64,000 nucleotides of DNA from Paraphysomonas bandaiensis (taxonomy: Eukaryota > Chrysophyceae). A program made the translations under genes and the position numbers. Each line of letters starts with the position of its first letter. Within the stretch, counting starts at the first letter, position 1. The notes under the pieces were generated by a model. It did no database searches, was not told the DNA's origin, and saw nothing but the letters and a program-made list of their open reading frames with translations. Location: positions 1 to 64,000 of the forward strand of contig CBFFRP010000333.1 of the NCBI GenBank assembly GCA_965644295.1, read 5' to 3'. Shown piece after piece: positions 10,163-23,379 of this stretch.

Positions 10163-13100
10163 ATGGAGCAATCTGACTCACGTGTGGAGGATGTAGATAG
10201 CGCTATCAAAGCATTTAACGATAAACTGGACATGTCGCGTAGAGGGGATATCGGAATAGGGATCCGCAATAATAAGAAGTCATCTGTTGATAGGACTGAC
10301 GAGATAGTGCGCAGTATTCTTACTAATACAGGTATATTACGATGTGAGTGTGGATTATAATATAGTGTTGAATATACTGTGTAGTGGGTGGTGACTTCAA
10401 CGATGACCAAACTCATAAAGAAGTAGTTCGACGGGGTAATCTCTACGGGTGTGGGACACATGGCGTTTCCAAAATAACGAAATCTGTCTCGAAGCGACAG
10501 CCTTCTAATGCAAAAATGTATAAATATAAGCACGACGATTGGTTAAGTGCAGAGATGAAATTGTGGAATTCACACCACTTCAAAGACTTGGGTGTGAATC
10601 GAATGGAGAACTACTCGCACGCATACATCAGCCTCCCTGAACTACAAACGTTGTTGAAAGTGGCTCTGCAAACGAAGTTTTCTACTCGAGAGGTGGCAGC
10701 CTTGGTAGGAGAACTACACGTAACCGAAGTATCACTTGGGGAAACTTCCATAAACTACAAGAAGCTGTTGATTGAGCTCAAGCGACTGGGTGTGTCTAGC
10801 CAATATTTCTCCATCTCACCATAACATGTATTGAACAGGAAATATTGTACGTACGAATGAGCAACAACTATTGCGGATGGAGCACGAGTCACAATACCGT
10901 CTTAGGCAAAAGCGTGGAGGAAATTTAGAATATCAGCAACTCATCGAGGAACCGCCACATTTGGACCCGACAACGCTTTGCGGTGTATTGCGGGTAATCT
11001 CAGCAGCGTGCCAATCCCGATGGGCCACCGAGAGAAAACATTTTATTCAGATGCTCAGGGAAGTACCGACCGGAACATTGGAGGTGGAGCCTCTACGTGA
11101 ATTCCTGGGGTATAACATAGGTGCCCGTGTCACTCAGGATGAGGCGGCACAACTAATTCGTTTCATCAACGGATCCGCTGGGCAACCTGCTCCTGCTGTA
11201 TCCATCGCGGCTTTGGTGAAAGATCTAAAATTGCTGGCGTTGGGGCGACCCTGCTTGATGTCCCCTCCAGATGAAGGTCGATACGACGTTTGGCGCAAGA
11301 CGGTTGCAGGTGTCGAGCAGCTGTTGCTTGAGCGGCATGGTAGGAAATATGACTGTGGAGGATCAGTCGGAACAACAGTAGAGGAAAACCGAGGTGTACC
11401 TGCAATCGTTGATGACGATGCGGTCTCTGTTTCTAGTTTGGGTAGTACCACAAGTAGCATACATATAAGTCACTCAACCGAGATTGCCTGCAAACGTCGA
11501 ATTCCATGTAAAGTGTACAAGGGAAACATCAGACCCAAAGCGTTGGCGTCACATGCAAGTGTGAAGACTGGACAAGTGGTGCCTCTTACAGAGAAAAATA
11601 TTGCCAGCATTGCTAAGGATGCGGAAAACCTTTCAAGTAAGTAATGCAGTTTGAAGCGGAAATAATACTGGAAAGTAATGCAGTGCAGATGGTAGGTACC
11701 CATCGTTTGCGAAAATGACATCAATAGCGAATCGTTCCACGGAATCCAATGTTAAATTTAATGACTCAGTGGAATACTCACGAGATGTCAATATGTTCAC
11801 TCACAATGAGTTGCAGAGGTACTGGAATGAATAGATTATATACTGTGATAATATGTACCAGCGAGGGGTCATTTTCTGGACACAAGCTGGCCCTTCCCAC
11901 TCCCGCTGGCCTCAGAGAGCCAGCATCACTCAGAGGTACGTGCTATTTCGCGTACACTGTAAACGATTTGATTGCCGTTTTATCAGGATGCGGGAGTGCG
12001 GTTATGCGGGCAAAGACTCCGATGTACCTCGTACGACCTGTTAATGCCTCTGACTCCTTATTAGGGAAATCCAGTTCATTAGTGCGAACTAGATTGCCCT
12101 CTGTCTCAGGTACTCAATCGGTGTCGTCACTGACTTCACAAGGGGACGCCAGTCATACTAGTGGACAAAGCGTCAAGACGAAGACGTCGAAAGCTAGACG
12201 ACGGAAGACACTTCGGGACCGCGATGACAAGGTTGCCCACGAGATAATACGTACAGAGCTTGAGTTGGCTGCTCTGGATGAGAAGGGTTTGGGACTCAGG
12301 TATTCCAAATTGTTTTTGTTAGGGTAAACGGTAAAGTGTATATAGGTTTCAATTAAGGCCCAAGGTACTCGGCGAGTTCTTACGATGCTATAAACACTTT
12401 ACCCGCATGTCAATGGATGAGATCCTGCTGGCTCTCTGGGAGGAAGTGCAGGAGCAATATGGGAAAGGAATCGAAATTCTTGGTGATGGCGGGGTCATGA
12501 TCAATCGGCAGGTATTTTAACTTTTTCTACCGAATATATAGCAAAAATAATCTTGTTCAAAGGGATTTTTTCGAGTAGTTAGCCACGCCGTGCACGCTCT
12601 AGAGACTGCGGATGTGCATACACTATTTTCCACCCTAGACCCATCTCGGAGGGGTTATGCGCCCTGCCATTTACTACACGGTCTGGGAGTTATGATACAG
12701 CTCAGACAAGGTAAAACAGTTTAAAATGACATTCTTTACGTGGGTCAGTGTAGTTCGGATCAGGTACTTCGGCTGAAGCAATTGCGCGCGCGTTACTGCG
12801 TGGGGCTGTTTGGGAACACCTGAACTCCCGAGAAAATGCAGACCCGTCTATAGTGAGCTCTTTGTCTACAAGTAATACTATATTTTATGACCAAATTAAA
12901 GAACGAAAGAAACGTGCTGAGTCTGTCGTTGAGGCAGAGCGGTCTACTTCCACCACGGCTACAACCTCGTCATCTAGTGCTGCGAAAGGCGTGACGCCAA
13001 GAGATATAGCGGCAGAGATGAAGCGCCAGCGCGAGGCAGAAGACGACGCAATGTACAAATCGTATCTACCTCCTAGCACGGTATCAGCGTGCCTCCGTGC

Positions 13101-13404
13101 TGTGTGTACATCGCCTACCGCAGAACGTAGCCTCTCCGCGCAGCTTCAACCGCTCTTCAAATCCTCGTATAGCAAGAATGTGCGGCAACGAGGACTTAGT
13201 GATAGTGGACCGGCTATGAGTAAGTCAAAGTCGACCAAGAACTTAGGGAACCCGTTAAAGGTTGACTATGTACTTACACAGGATGTGTTAGACTACATAG
13301 CTAATGATACTGTCATGAGCAATATTCTACAAGAAGAGCATCGAGCCACCGTTAAAATAGTTGAGTATAACATGCATAAAACGAAAGAAAGGGAAAAATT
13401 GTAA
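10163..13404 (+). CDS. Nine-exon EF-hand-like protein (943 aa), possibly cytoskeletal or ciliary
   Basis: Exons: 10163-10331, 10385-10789, 10839-11636, 11689-11818, 11862-11935, 11987-12299, 12358-12511, 12563-12710, 12764-13404. All introns are 43-58 nt, GT-AG, and the total is exactly 944 codons with the TAA stop. At least two regions resemble paired EF-hand helices: SLPELQTLLKVALQTKFSTR... around residue 145 and FLRCYKHFTRMSMDEILLAL... through the loop-like TLDPSRRGYAP around residue 680. The canonical DxDxDG calcium loops are largely absent, so calcium binding is doubtful. Between them lies a Ser-rich linker; the C-terminus is charged with RKKRAESVVEAERS-type coiled-coil sequence. No named family is recognised. 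A flagellar or microtubule-associated role is a guess from architecture only. Confidence 0.72.
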
Positions 13405-13746
13405 ATATACAAAACCATGTTAATTAGAAAGCAGCGTTGGACGATCATATGTCATATTATTTATTAATTCCGAAAGCAGTGCGCCTTAAGATGACATTTA
13501 TGAAGTTTATTTGTGCTTCTACAAGTTAAAAATGCACTAAACTCTAAACATTGTCTCTGACGATACACTTGTCTGCAATAATCACCTGAAATTTCTAGTG
13601 TGTAATAAAGAATTAAACTGTAATTGCTAATCGTATCATGTTATAGTTACAATGATACACTTTCGCTTGTCAGAGGCTGAGTAGAAAAATCGGTAGAATC
13701 CTTCATTGTAGTTTCGACATTATCCTTTGGAAAAAGATTCAAGCTT

Positions 13747-14215
13747 AGTAGTGAATGTCTTATTAGTAATAGGCGTTTATGAGTCAATGCTTAACTCTGA
13801 TATCCCAGGGCTTGGGAATCGTTAATTGCCCATTAATGGTAGTCCAGTTCCCGGCAATTATAATGGCCGTTAATATCTACTAACTATTTAATTGATATCC
13901 TACTTTTTAACGCTACGAAAGCTGCTTGTGCGTCACCGCAAGCACCAAGTTGCAAGCACTTTTGCATTTTGCACTATCACTTAAAGCAAACGCATTGAGC
14001 AAGCAGAATATGTATATACCTGTATACTGTATACCTGACATCTGCTGAATTCAGGATTTCTTAGTCCTTAAGGTGAACAGCAGGAAGCCTAATATCCCGG
14101 ATGCCCTTAAGGTGGGCCCATTCCCGGACACCTTTTTTCGTCAAGGCCCAAAGAAGTTTACACAATTCTTAGTTTACACAAAGAAGAACTTATTTGTGTC
14201 CCTTGTACCACACAA
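13747..14215 (+). repeat. Dispersed repeat R1, copy B (longest)
   Basis: Shares AGTGAATGTCTTATTA, the AATAGGCGT word, CTTAACTCTGATATCC, the hairpin GCTTGTGCGTCACCGCAAGC, and a downstream part with AAGGTGAACAGCA and GGATGCCCTTAAGGTGGGCC with the copy at 45480. No coding frame is conserved, so it looks like a non-autonomous or dead element. Confidence 0.65.
13806..13892. mobile_element. 87-bp hAT-type miniature insertion inside repeat R1
   Basis: The insert starts CAGGGCTTGGGAATCG and is flanked by identical 8-mers TGATATCC at 13798-13805 and 13893-13900. Other R1 copies carry a single GATATCC-like site here, so the empty site can be read directly. The internal CAGTTCCCGGCAATTATAAT word recurs at about 38004 next to a CAGGGCCTGG-type terminus. 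The right terminus of this copy is not a good inverse of the left. Confidence 0.7.
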
Positions 14216-14431
14216 GCATTAGGCTATGAGTGATCAGAGCGTTATCTGCGGCTGACTATACATGCGGCTTGCGCTAGTTTAATTAATTCTGACTCTTAAA
14301 TACTATTGCTAACTCTAAGACATTCACTATTACATGTAAATCTTACATCATGTACAGAATACATTATTTCTACATGAGGCTTAAATTCACTTATAGGTAA
14401 ACTGCAGCTGTTAGAATTCGTCCTGCATCGA

Positions 14432-14907
14432 TCACACTCGGTATAATATATACAAATACACATCATCACACAAATTTAGAAGACAGGTTGCAACTACGAG
14501 AGCAGAAAAAAGTAACACCAGTGACAATGTGATCCCAATCATCTGTTTACAGTTTCCACCCCCTTTGGTTGGGAAAGTTTCAGTAAGTAAACGACGAATA
14601 ACAGGCCCAAGGGATGGATATGATGTGGGTTGCCCATCAAACGAGAGAAATATCGTAGCACTGATACGGTAGGAGACAAGGCGCACCAGGTGTGGAGTCC
14701 CAACAACTGACGTCATCTGCATCACACTGCGCTATGTTTCCAACACAGATATTTCTAGCCCTGAAGGCCGGAGGATAGTGAATGGTAGTGTATAATCAAC
14801 ACGTTGGTTGTCCACTCATCAGTCTGTTAAGTTCACTCAGTGAAAATCATCGCCGGGCCTGAAAGACTCACGTCGTGAATTGCTTCCGCATGTGGCATGT
14901 TCGACAT
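14432..14907 (-). CDS. Small protein with C-terminal membrane anchor, unknown
   Basis: Proposed exons on the minus strand: 14907-14872, 14823-14803 and 14731-14432, with introns of 48 and 71 nt that keep frame; total 119 codons. The last exon encodes MTSVVGTPHLVRLVSYRISA... and ends in a strongly hydrophobic helix (ITLSLVLLFSALVVATCLL) just before the stop, as in tail-anchored proteins. The open frame continues upstream of the chosen ATG without another ATG, so a further 5' exon is possible. No family is recognised. Confidence 0.45.
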
Positions 14908-15287
14908 GTGGGTGGGTTGCTTGGATTTGGTGTCGTATCCAAAGCTACATAGAGCAGTGTATGGATCATGTATAAGAATACAGAGTACAGTACAGTAGTA
15001 TCCTGGAGGTTGAATATTGGGAGAAATATCCGCCAAAAAACACGTGAAGTGAAACCGTGTTTCAGCAGTTGTTATGAGCAGCAGTGCAGCGGTATACAGC
15101 AGCAGCCAGCTGTATATGGACTGTTATCATTAACTGACATGCACAGAACAACTGCAATAGAAATCAAATCATTTACATTCCCTCCCGCCCGATGCTGAGG
15201 TGCTTCATACGGGTGATTCTATTTGTATATGAAATGCATACTGCATGAGTGATCTTATTTGTTTATCCGCTCCCAAACATTAAAGTA
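14908..15287. promoter_or_regulatory. Divergent intergenic region with CAGCAG/GTATAC motif
   Basis: This 380-bp gap between a minus-strand and a plus-strand gene contains ACAGTACAGTAG near 14990 and GGTATACAGCAGCAGCCAGC at 15091. The same motif class recurs at other gene starts. No coding sequence is seen. The open minus-strand frame of the upstream gene enters this gap. Confidence 0.35.
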
Positions 15288-16214
15288 ATGAGGCTCAGTC
15301 AAGATATTGAGGTTGGTTATTCAATTAGAGGGCAGACGCACTATAGGCGAAGGGCTGGTATTTTAGTATCACCTAGGCGTGGTGGGGGTACTTCTAACTG
15401 GTCTAGAGTGCGTGGAGACAAAAATGCCGCCCGGCAGTTGGCTTCTGCTGAGAAAAGCGGAAACGGAGGCGATAAAAATATTTCTGCAGGATCTCAACTT
15501 AAATATGCATCCCCAGATTCTAAGAAGGGCATTAAGGAGAATAATGCTAACGTACACAGCCGACGCCCGCTGAGTGCACCGTCACGACGCGTGACACCTT
15601 CGGGAGCTCCACCTGACGAGCACCAACATCGAGTCCGCCGCAATGTAGAATTATCCCAGGCATCTTTTGTCTGGGATAAGTCTACCAAGTGTCCAGACCG
15701 AGAACACTTAACGCTTACTCAAGACAACGAAATATCGAAATCTCGTAAAGATACGTGGGGCTCTATGTCTCGCCCCCCCTCGGCAACTGCTGCTGGGAGA
15801 TCCCACGAGAACGACCGCAAAACAATTGCATCATCATACTCCCGTTGTCGCACTAGCAAAACTAGTGGCCCGGTGGTAAATCTTCAATCTCACCTGGTAG
15901 GTCGTAGCAAGGAGGTGGAAGAGCACATAGAGGATCTTTTAGACACCGGTATACACGATGTAAAGTGGAACGTATCTACCAAGGATAAAGACGAGGAAGA
16001 ACGGGCAAAGCCTGCCATTATTCCAAGCAAAAGTTCAAAGCACTTAAAGCAGGTATATTACTCGAAAGAGCGCACAAAGTCACGTCAGATGCGAGGTACA
16101 ATAGTAGATACAAACCAACCCTTGCCGAAAGGAAAATGGGAGGACGTTGCTGTCAAAGCCACTAAAACAGATCGCCAATCTTATCAAACGGTACCTCGTC
16201 TTTTCGTTGGATAA
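15288..16214 (+). CDS. Basic, low-complexity hypothetical protein (308 aa)
   Basis: A single-exon gene from ATG at 15288 (MRLSQDIEVGYSIRG...) to TAA at 16212-16214. An upstream in-frame extension lacks an ATG. The protein is rich in Ser, Arg and Lys and looks largely disordered. It has RRPLSAPSRR and SRPPSATAAGR, proline-serine-alanine words often seen in coiled-coil or axonemal proteins, and an acidic patch EVEEHIEDLLDTGIHDVKW. No domain is recognised. It lies just upstream of the oppositely oriented polyubiquitin gene. Confidence 0.6.
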   Translation: MRLSQDIEVGYSIRGQTHYRRRAGILVSPRRGGGTSNWSRVRGDKNAARQLASAEKSGNGGDKNISAGSQLKYASPDSKKGIKENNANVHSRRPLSAPSRRVTPSGAPPDEHQHRVRRNVELSQASFVWDKSTKCPDREHLTLTQDNEISKSRKDTWGSMSRPPSATAAGRSHENDRKTIASSYSRCRTSKTSGPVVNLQSHLVGRSKEVEEHIEDLLDTGIHDVKWNVSTKDKDEEERAKPAIIPSKSSKHLKQVYYSKERTKSRQMRGTIVDTNQPLPKGKWEDVAVKATKTDRQSYQTVPRLFVG

Positions 16215-17130
16215 ACTAATACCATTGGAGAACTACCTTTTTGAATTCTGTCGATAGTAATGCGTTTGGAACACAAACTCTGAGTAAATGCTCACATTAC
16301 TTCCAATATTACCATGGCTTATATGCATTATATCTTAATGGAGAATGGAGATACTGTGGGTGCTTGTAAACCGGGAAACGAGTAGGTGATTATATCAGAA
16401 ATTTACTTCAATTAGAATTCCTACGTGGGCCACTGTTTTAATCGTCAGTGTACTATGTATACTGACCTTTTATAGTGACCTAGGAGTCACATATGGCATT
16501 ATTAATCTCATCGTATCAAGTATTACGTATTTATGTTGTAAGCGAGTAAGAAGTCCTTTTTAGTTTATATCATATTGCCGACTTTGAGCGGTGTTTGTCT
16601 AGGCTCAATTGCCACTTTTCTTCTTTAAGAGAGTTTACTGAGCTCTGTAAATACGTAAACTAAGTAAAATTGCGAGTTTTCATAATCAATTACACCCCCT
16701 TGTTACTTATTACGTTGCCTAAATTTGCCATTACCAATACTTTACTGTCATTTATAGTCACTATATTTCAGCTAATCCAATTCATAATACTTTAACACTG
16801 TACTACTGATTCACTTGATTGATAAATGGAGAGTAATTATACTATAGCACTATAGGGTCGCCTAGGTTACCATACAATACCCAATGATGAATCTACATTC
16901 TACATATAACGCTTGGTTGTTAATCTCTTGGCTACACAGCTGCAACACCTACCCGCAATATAAAGTATAAACCACTACAAGACCATTTCTACAGTTTACA
17001 CTGTACTGCAGTACAAGATCTAAAACGTCGTCAATCATACATATTACTTAAACCATGGTTCGTTTCAGAAGCGAAACATAATCAAAGGAAAAAAGCAATA
17101 AGAGAGAACACGACAAGTACATGTCAGAGA
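16215..17130. other. Intergenic DNA between convergent genes
   Basis: About 900 bases downstream of both flanking genes. AT-rich, with no frame, repeat or structure worth naming. Confidence 0.6.
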
Positions 17131-19662
<2,532 letters not shown>

Positions 19663-20176
19663 ATGAGTGCGGAGTCCTTCTCAGTGTCACAGTTATCAGA
19701 ATGTAAGTATGAACTCTCTTACCTTATTAGTTTCCTATTATTGACCTTATATATCAGGTTTAGGATCATCTGACTTAGCAGAAGATAAAGAGCATACTAC
19801 TCAAAAGACTTTATCTGCAGTGCAGTTATTGCGCGAAGCCCGTCGTTTGGAAAAAGAACGCACGCCAGTTATCGAAGAAGAGTGAGTTAATAACATGGTG
19901 TTTATATATTCTTACAGTTTGCAACATAGCTATATTCCGCTGCTAAAGACGAAGCGTGGTCGTGAGGAAATAACTACAGATCCACTACTTTTAGAAATTG
20001 GCGATTCTAAAGTTGTTCCACCGGATAGTTGGTATTCCAACAGTTCCAAAACGAAATTATCACAAAACATACCGAATAGTAAAAAGAAGAAAATTGAGAA
20101 GGCGAGTAATTATAGTGATAGATTAAAATCTCGTGTGGACAGCAAGAAAGCTAAAAAACGCAACAGAAAGAAGTAA
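19663..20176 (+). CDS. Small Lys-rich, nucleolar-type protein, unknown (140 aa)
   Basis: Exons 19663-19702, 19758-19881 and 19918-20176; total 141 codons. Intron 1 is 55 nt (GTAAGT...ATCAG). Intron 2 is only 36 nt (GTGAGT...TACAG), near the lower size limit for spliceosomal introns. The middle has LLREARRLEKERTPVIEEDL and LKTKRGREEITTDPLLLEI. The C-terminus is a dense basic tail KKAKKRNRKK typical of nuclear or nucleolar proteins. No family is recognised; ribosome assembly is a plausible but unproven role. Confidence 0.65.
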
Positions 20177-20736
20177 CGTAAGAGTGGAAATATTACTGCC
20201 TGTTTCGAATAAAGCGATACGAAGTATGCATTATTCAAAAGAATTCAGTGCTTGCTATACCTCCATTATAAGTATAAGTATTGCTTTGTTTGACTCTTCA
20301 CAGTTTTAACGCACTAAATACAACACATCCGCAATAATGTGATATGACTATCATGATTCAAGCGGTACTTGCAAAATCGTGTGCTGTCATAGCACTACTA
20401 AATAATATTCATATCAGAGTAATGCACTAAGTTCCAATCATATTTTGTAGGCTCTTGAACTCTATTAAAATGCATGACCACTGCTCTCTTCAGGAATTAG
20501 AAAGAAAGATTTTTCTTCCAATTTCGTTTGTTTTGTATGCGCTTCTATGACTAGTCTACAACTGCCTAGCTAAGTGTTACATCAGCTCTATCTTGGTACA
20601 TGGTTTCTCGAATTCACATTGTTTTTAATTGCGAAATACTCATATGTAATAAGACATTCACTACTTATTCTGAATATTTGCAAATTGAGCAATTTGTTTA
20701 TATCTTATCTAATATGTGCACATCAAACCACATACA
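20177..20736. other. Intergenic DNA between convergent genes
   Basis: 560 AT-rich bases. A 99-codon plus-strand frame overlaps the end of the SET gene on the opposite strand and has no supportive features. Confidence 0.55.
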
Positions 20737-22299
20737 TTAGTGTCGCAAAAAACTGCTCACTTCTTGGTGCAAGGGATGATCACTACCATATACTATATCT
20801 ACAATATTCATGGCTAACTCACAATAATAATACATTTTTTTATCTTTTCCGCGTACAAAGATATACAGTTTAGAATATTGAATATACTGAATTGCCACAA
20901 CAGGGTGGTTCAATGGATAGCAGTTGGACAGAGAGCAAAGTACACGGCCACTGACATCGAACGCTTCTTCATATCTGCAACAGAGTAAATTGGAGAAGCA
21001 AAAGTACAATTGCAATATAATACCTTTGAGCATTGATAAGAGAAACACACAGTCTACTACCAAGGTCAAAAATAATGTAGTGATTAGGTGGCACTCGAGT
21101 CTGAAGAACCGTCATGAGATCACGCAGTGGCGCAATCTGTACAACGTTTTCGCCGGGAACAAGAGCTGATCTATTCCTGCTCCTATATGCGCTCCGCACA
21201 AGATTGTAAACATTTCTCAGGGAAAGGCCGGACCCACATTTGTCACAAATAAGACACACACCAGCCTCATCTAGCGTCTTCAATATAGCCATGGAGTTGG
21301 GGCAGTGACCTGTAGTCGGTGAGGGGCATGCAGCCAGGGAATACAGCCACTCCAGTGAATTCGTGGAAGGGAACGGGAGAAATGAAGTATCAGGCGATAA
21401 ATTCTCGCAAAAGTTGCAGGTGTGAAAGTGGTCAACTTGTCGGAGCTTACCGTTTCTAATGCACAGCGTAGACGGTGAGGAAAGAAGCCAGTGGCGATAA
21501 AGAAGGGAGTGGTATTCAGGAGACAAGTCACACAAGCCGCCACACTGCAGCATTTGTATCAGCTATGTCAGTATCCTAGATAAATAAGTACCTTATCATT
21601 TTTACAAACCCAATGGTCCAAGTTATCTATCATTGTGCATCGCGAACAGTAGCAGATAAATCGGTGAGTGTTGAGAAGTTCAAGTCTACGATGATACGTT
21701 GGCTGCCCAACGTCTATATACGCAACAGAAACTTCCTGACCTGGATATATATCCTGGCATGCACGTATGATGATTATCCCTGTTGAAGGATCGAACGATG
21801 GACAAGCATTGGGTTCACAACTGTGGTTGAAGTACGAAGCTTCGTCATACAGAGCCAGACCTTTAGGCATAATTTCGCTGTCCGTCACAGTGAAAGCATT
21901 GCGAAGGACTTTGTCAGCAGCAACTATACAAGTATCCATTGATACTGATCCCTCAAAATACAAGTACGCACACTTCGCAATTTCCTTGGTATCAGTGTTT
22001 GGCGCTGGCGCGGGTGCATCAAGTGCCGATATCTCTCCACTGTTGATCAAAAATATCAGTCGCAGAGTAAGTATAGTACCGAGCTTCCTAGTCGGAGTAT
22101 TCTTAGCATACAAACATTCTTTTGAACTTGGTGGTCCCAGTCTATTGCGACACTTGTCTTGTGTGAAGAGAGAGGGATCAGTGCATATATATACAGAGGG
22201 CTTCTCACACAGCAGCACAGAACCCTTTCGAATGAACGACAATGCCTTTACGCAGCGACCTTTAGAGTGGGTAGAAATAACATCCAGGCTTGATATCAT
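20737..22299 (-). CDS. SMYD-like SET-domain protein lacking a clear MYND finger
   Basis: Exons 22299-21592, 21544-21024 and 20974-20737, with introns of 47 and 49 nt; 489 codons. Residues 1-230 form a split SET domain: GRCVKALSFIRKGSVLLCEK at the start, then ASYFNHSCEPNACPSF (the NHSC pseudoknot motif), VSVAYID with the catalytic-type Tyr, and a post-SET FICYCSRC. In SMYD methyltransferases a zinc-binding MYND finger is inserted in the SET domain. Here that position holds only a short segment with two Cys, so the finger is missing or replaced. The C-terminal half is helical and TPR-like, ending HPLHQEVSSFLRH as in SMYD family members. Predicted to methylate protein lysines; the target is unknown. 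Confidence 0.82.
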
Positions 22300-22657
22300 G
22301 AGTGGTGGGCCACAACATCAATTCTATTCCAGCTCACCTGTCATGGGCCGGGAAGATAGATGCAATCATGTCAAAATACATATACACCGTATACGGCTGT
22401 ATACTATATAGAGGTATGAAAAAACTGTACCAGGTCTGAATTTTTTTTTGGGAGGTGTGGCAATGGGAAGGGATGACCTGGTCTTTATATACAGTACTGT
22501 ATACAGAGTATTCAGAGTATTCATGCTGCGGTATTCGGTTTGGTGTGTGTATGTGTATGCACTGCAGCCGTATTCTTGAGCAACATCACTCTGTGCGTTG
22601 TTTCTGTTAGTCGAATTATCGAAACTATTTCCAGAAATCTTATAATCAAACACAGCA
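22300..22657. promoter_or_regulatory. Divergent promoter with GTATAC repeats
   Basis: The gap between a minus-strand and a plus-strand gene carries CACCGTATACGGCTGTATAC at about 22385, ACAGTACTGTATACAGAG at about 22491, and CTGCAGCCGTATTC near 22561. A bidirectional promoter is inferred from gene arrangement and motif recurrence. Confidence 0.4.
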
Positions 22658-22876
22658 ATGTCTGAAGGAATGGATGACCTTAACCCTGCAGGGGATCGCG
22701 TAGACTGCAGCCGAGATAACGAGGAGGAGGTAGTGAGTGATGAGTCTATTAATAACTGTATTGATAGTATGGACAGAGCGAGGAGGATGCATCTGTCATT
22801 GACAACATCATCCCGGTCAAGCAATTGTCACACGGGTGGAAAGTTATTCAAGGCTGGGCGGTGGTATGATCGCTGA
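22658..22876 (+). CDS. Small acidic-to-basic hypothetical protein (72 aa)
   Basis: ATG at 22658 to TGA at 22874-22876. The N-terminal half is acidic (DCSRDNEEEVVSDES), the C-terminal half basic with a Ser-rich stretch. No domain is recognised. It sits between a motif-rich promoter gap and the next plus-strand gene 62 bases downstream. It could be a genuine small protein or an upstream frame of the following transcript. Confidence 0.4.
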   Translation: MSEGMDDLNPAGDRVDCSRDNEEEVVSDESINNCIDSMDRARRMHLSLTTSSRSSNCHTGGKLFKAGRWYDR

Positions 22877-22938
22877 ACACTTTTATTAACCCGATGTAAT
22901 GTGCTGTTAAGTCATCCGCTCAAACAGCTCGAGACAAA

Positions 22939-23379
22939 ATGAACGAAATCAACAACAGTGAAAAAATGGAATCGTTGCGAACCTCTACTGCCGCTGTTGT
23001 CAAACCGGCATGGGATACCACAGTGGAAACTACGGGCACTGTTTGGGAGAAGTCCAAAGAACTGGCCTCTCAGATTTCTGAGCGTTCTCAGGAAACTGTG
23101 GGCAGCACCAAGGTTACAGCAGAAAAGTTTGTTTCTGATTTGAAACCCACGGCGGAAAAGGTTACTTTGACTGTATGTGTATTCTTATTGGCATCATCAC
23201 ATACTTTGTGGATGTGGCAGGTTTCGAACGGTGCCAAACGATCATGGGCTGTCCTCTCTGAGACCGTGGTTAGTACTTCGGAAAAAGCCTCGGCATTTAC
23301 TCGAAAAGCGGCTGAAGATATCCAAAACTCGCTGAATGAGAGAAACTCTTCAAACTCGAGTCAGCCCATGACTGTGTAA
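22939..23379 (+). CDS. Amphipathic-helix protein (LEA/apolipoprotein-like) with optional intron
   Basis: Exons 22939-23172 and 23221-23379 give 130 residues. The intron 23173-23220 starts GTATGT and ends GGCAG, is exactly 48 nt and has no stop in frame, so a retained-intron form of 146 residues is also possible. The protein is a string of helical Thr/Ser/Lys/Glu heptad-like or 11-mer-like repeats (EKSKELASQISERSQETV, then STSEKASAFTRKAAEDIQ), as in late-embryogenesis-abundant and lipid-droplet-type amphipathic proteins. Retention would insert the hydrophobic VCVFLLASSHTLWMWQ in the middle and could make a membrane form. Role unknown. Confidence 0.6.
   Translation: MNEINNSEKMESLRTSTAAVVKPAWDTTVETTGTVWEKSKELASQISERSQETVGSTKVTAEKFVSDLKPTAEKVTLTVCVFLLASSHTLWMWQVSNGAKRSWAVLSETVVSTSEKASAFTRKAAEDIQNSLNERNSSNSSQPMTV

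Larger units (their letters stand above)
13405..14431. other. Intergenic DNA dominated by repeat R1 and a nested insertion
   Basis: No gene is supported. The stretch holds dispersed repeat R1 (13747 to about 14215), interrupted by an 87-bp insertion, and otherwise AT-rich sequence. Confidence 0.6.

Noticed and set aside
20574-20873. 99-codon hydrophobic plus-strand frame
   Set aside because: Overlaps the last exon of the SET gene on the other strand and AT-rich 3' flank; typical of AT-rich noise.
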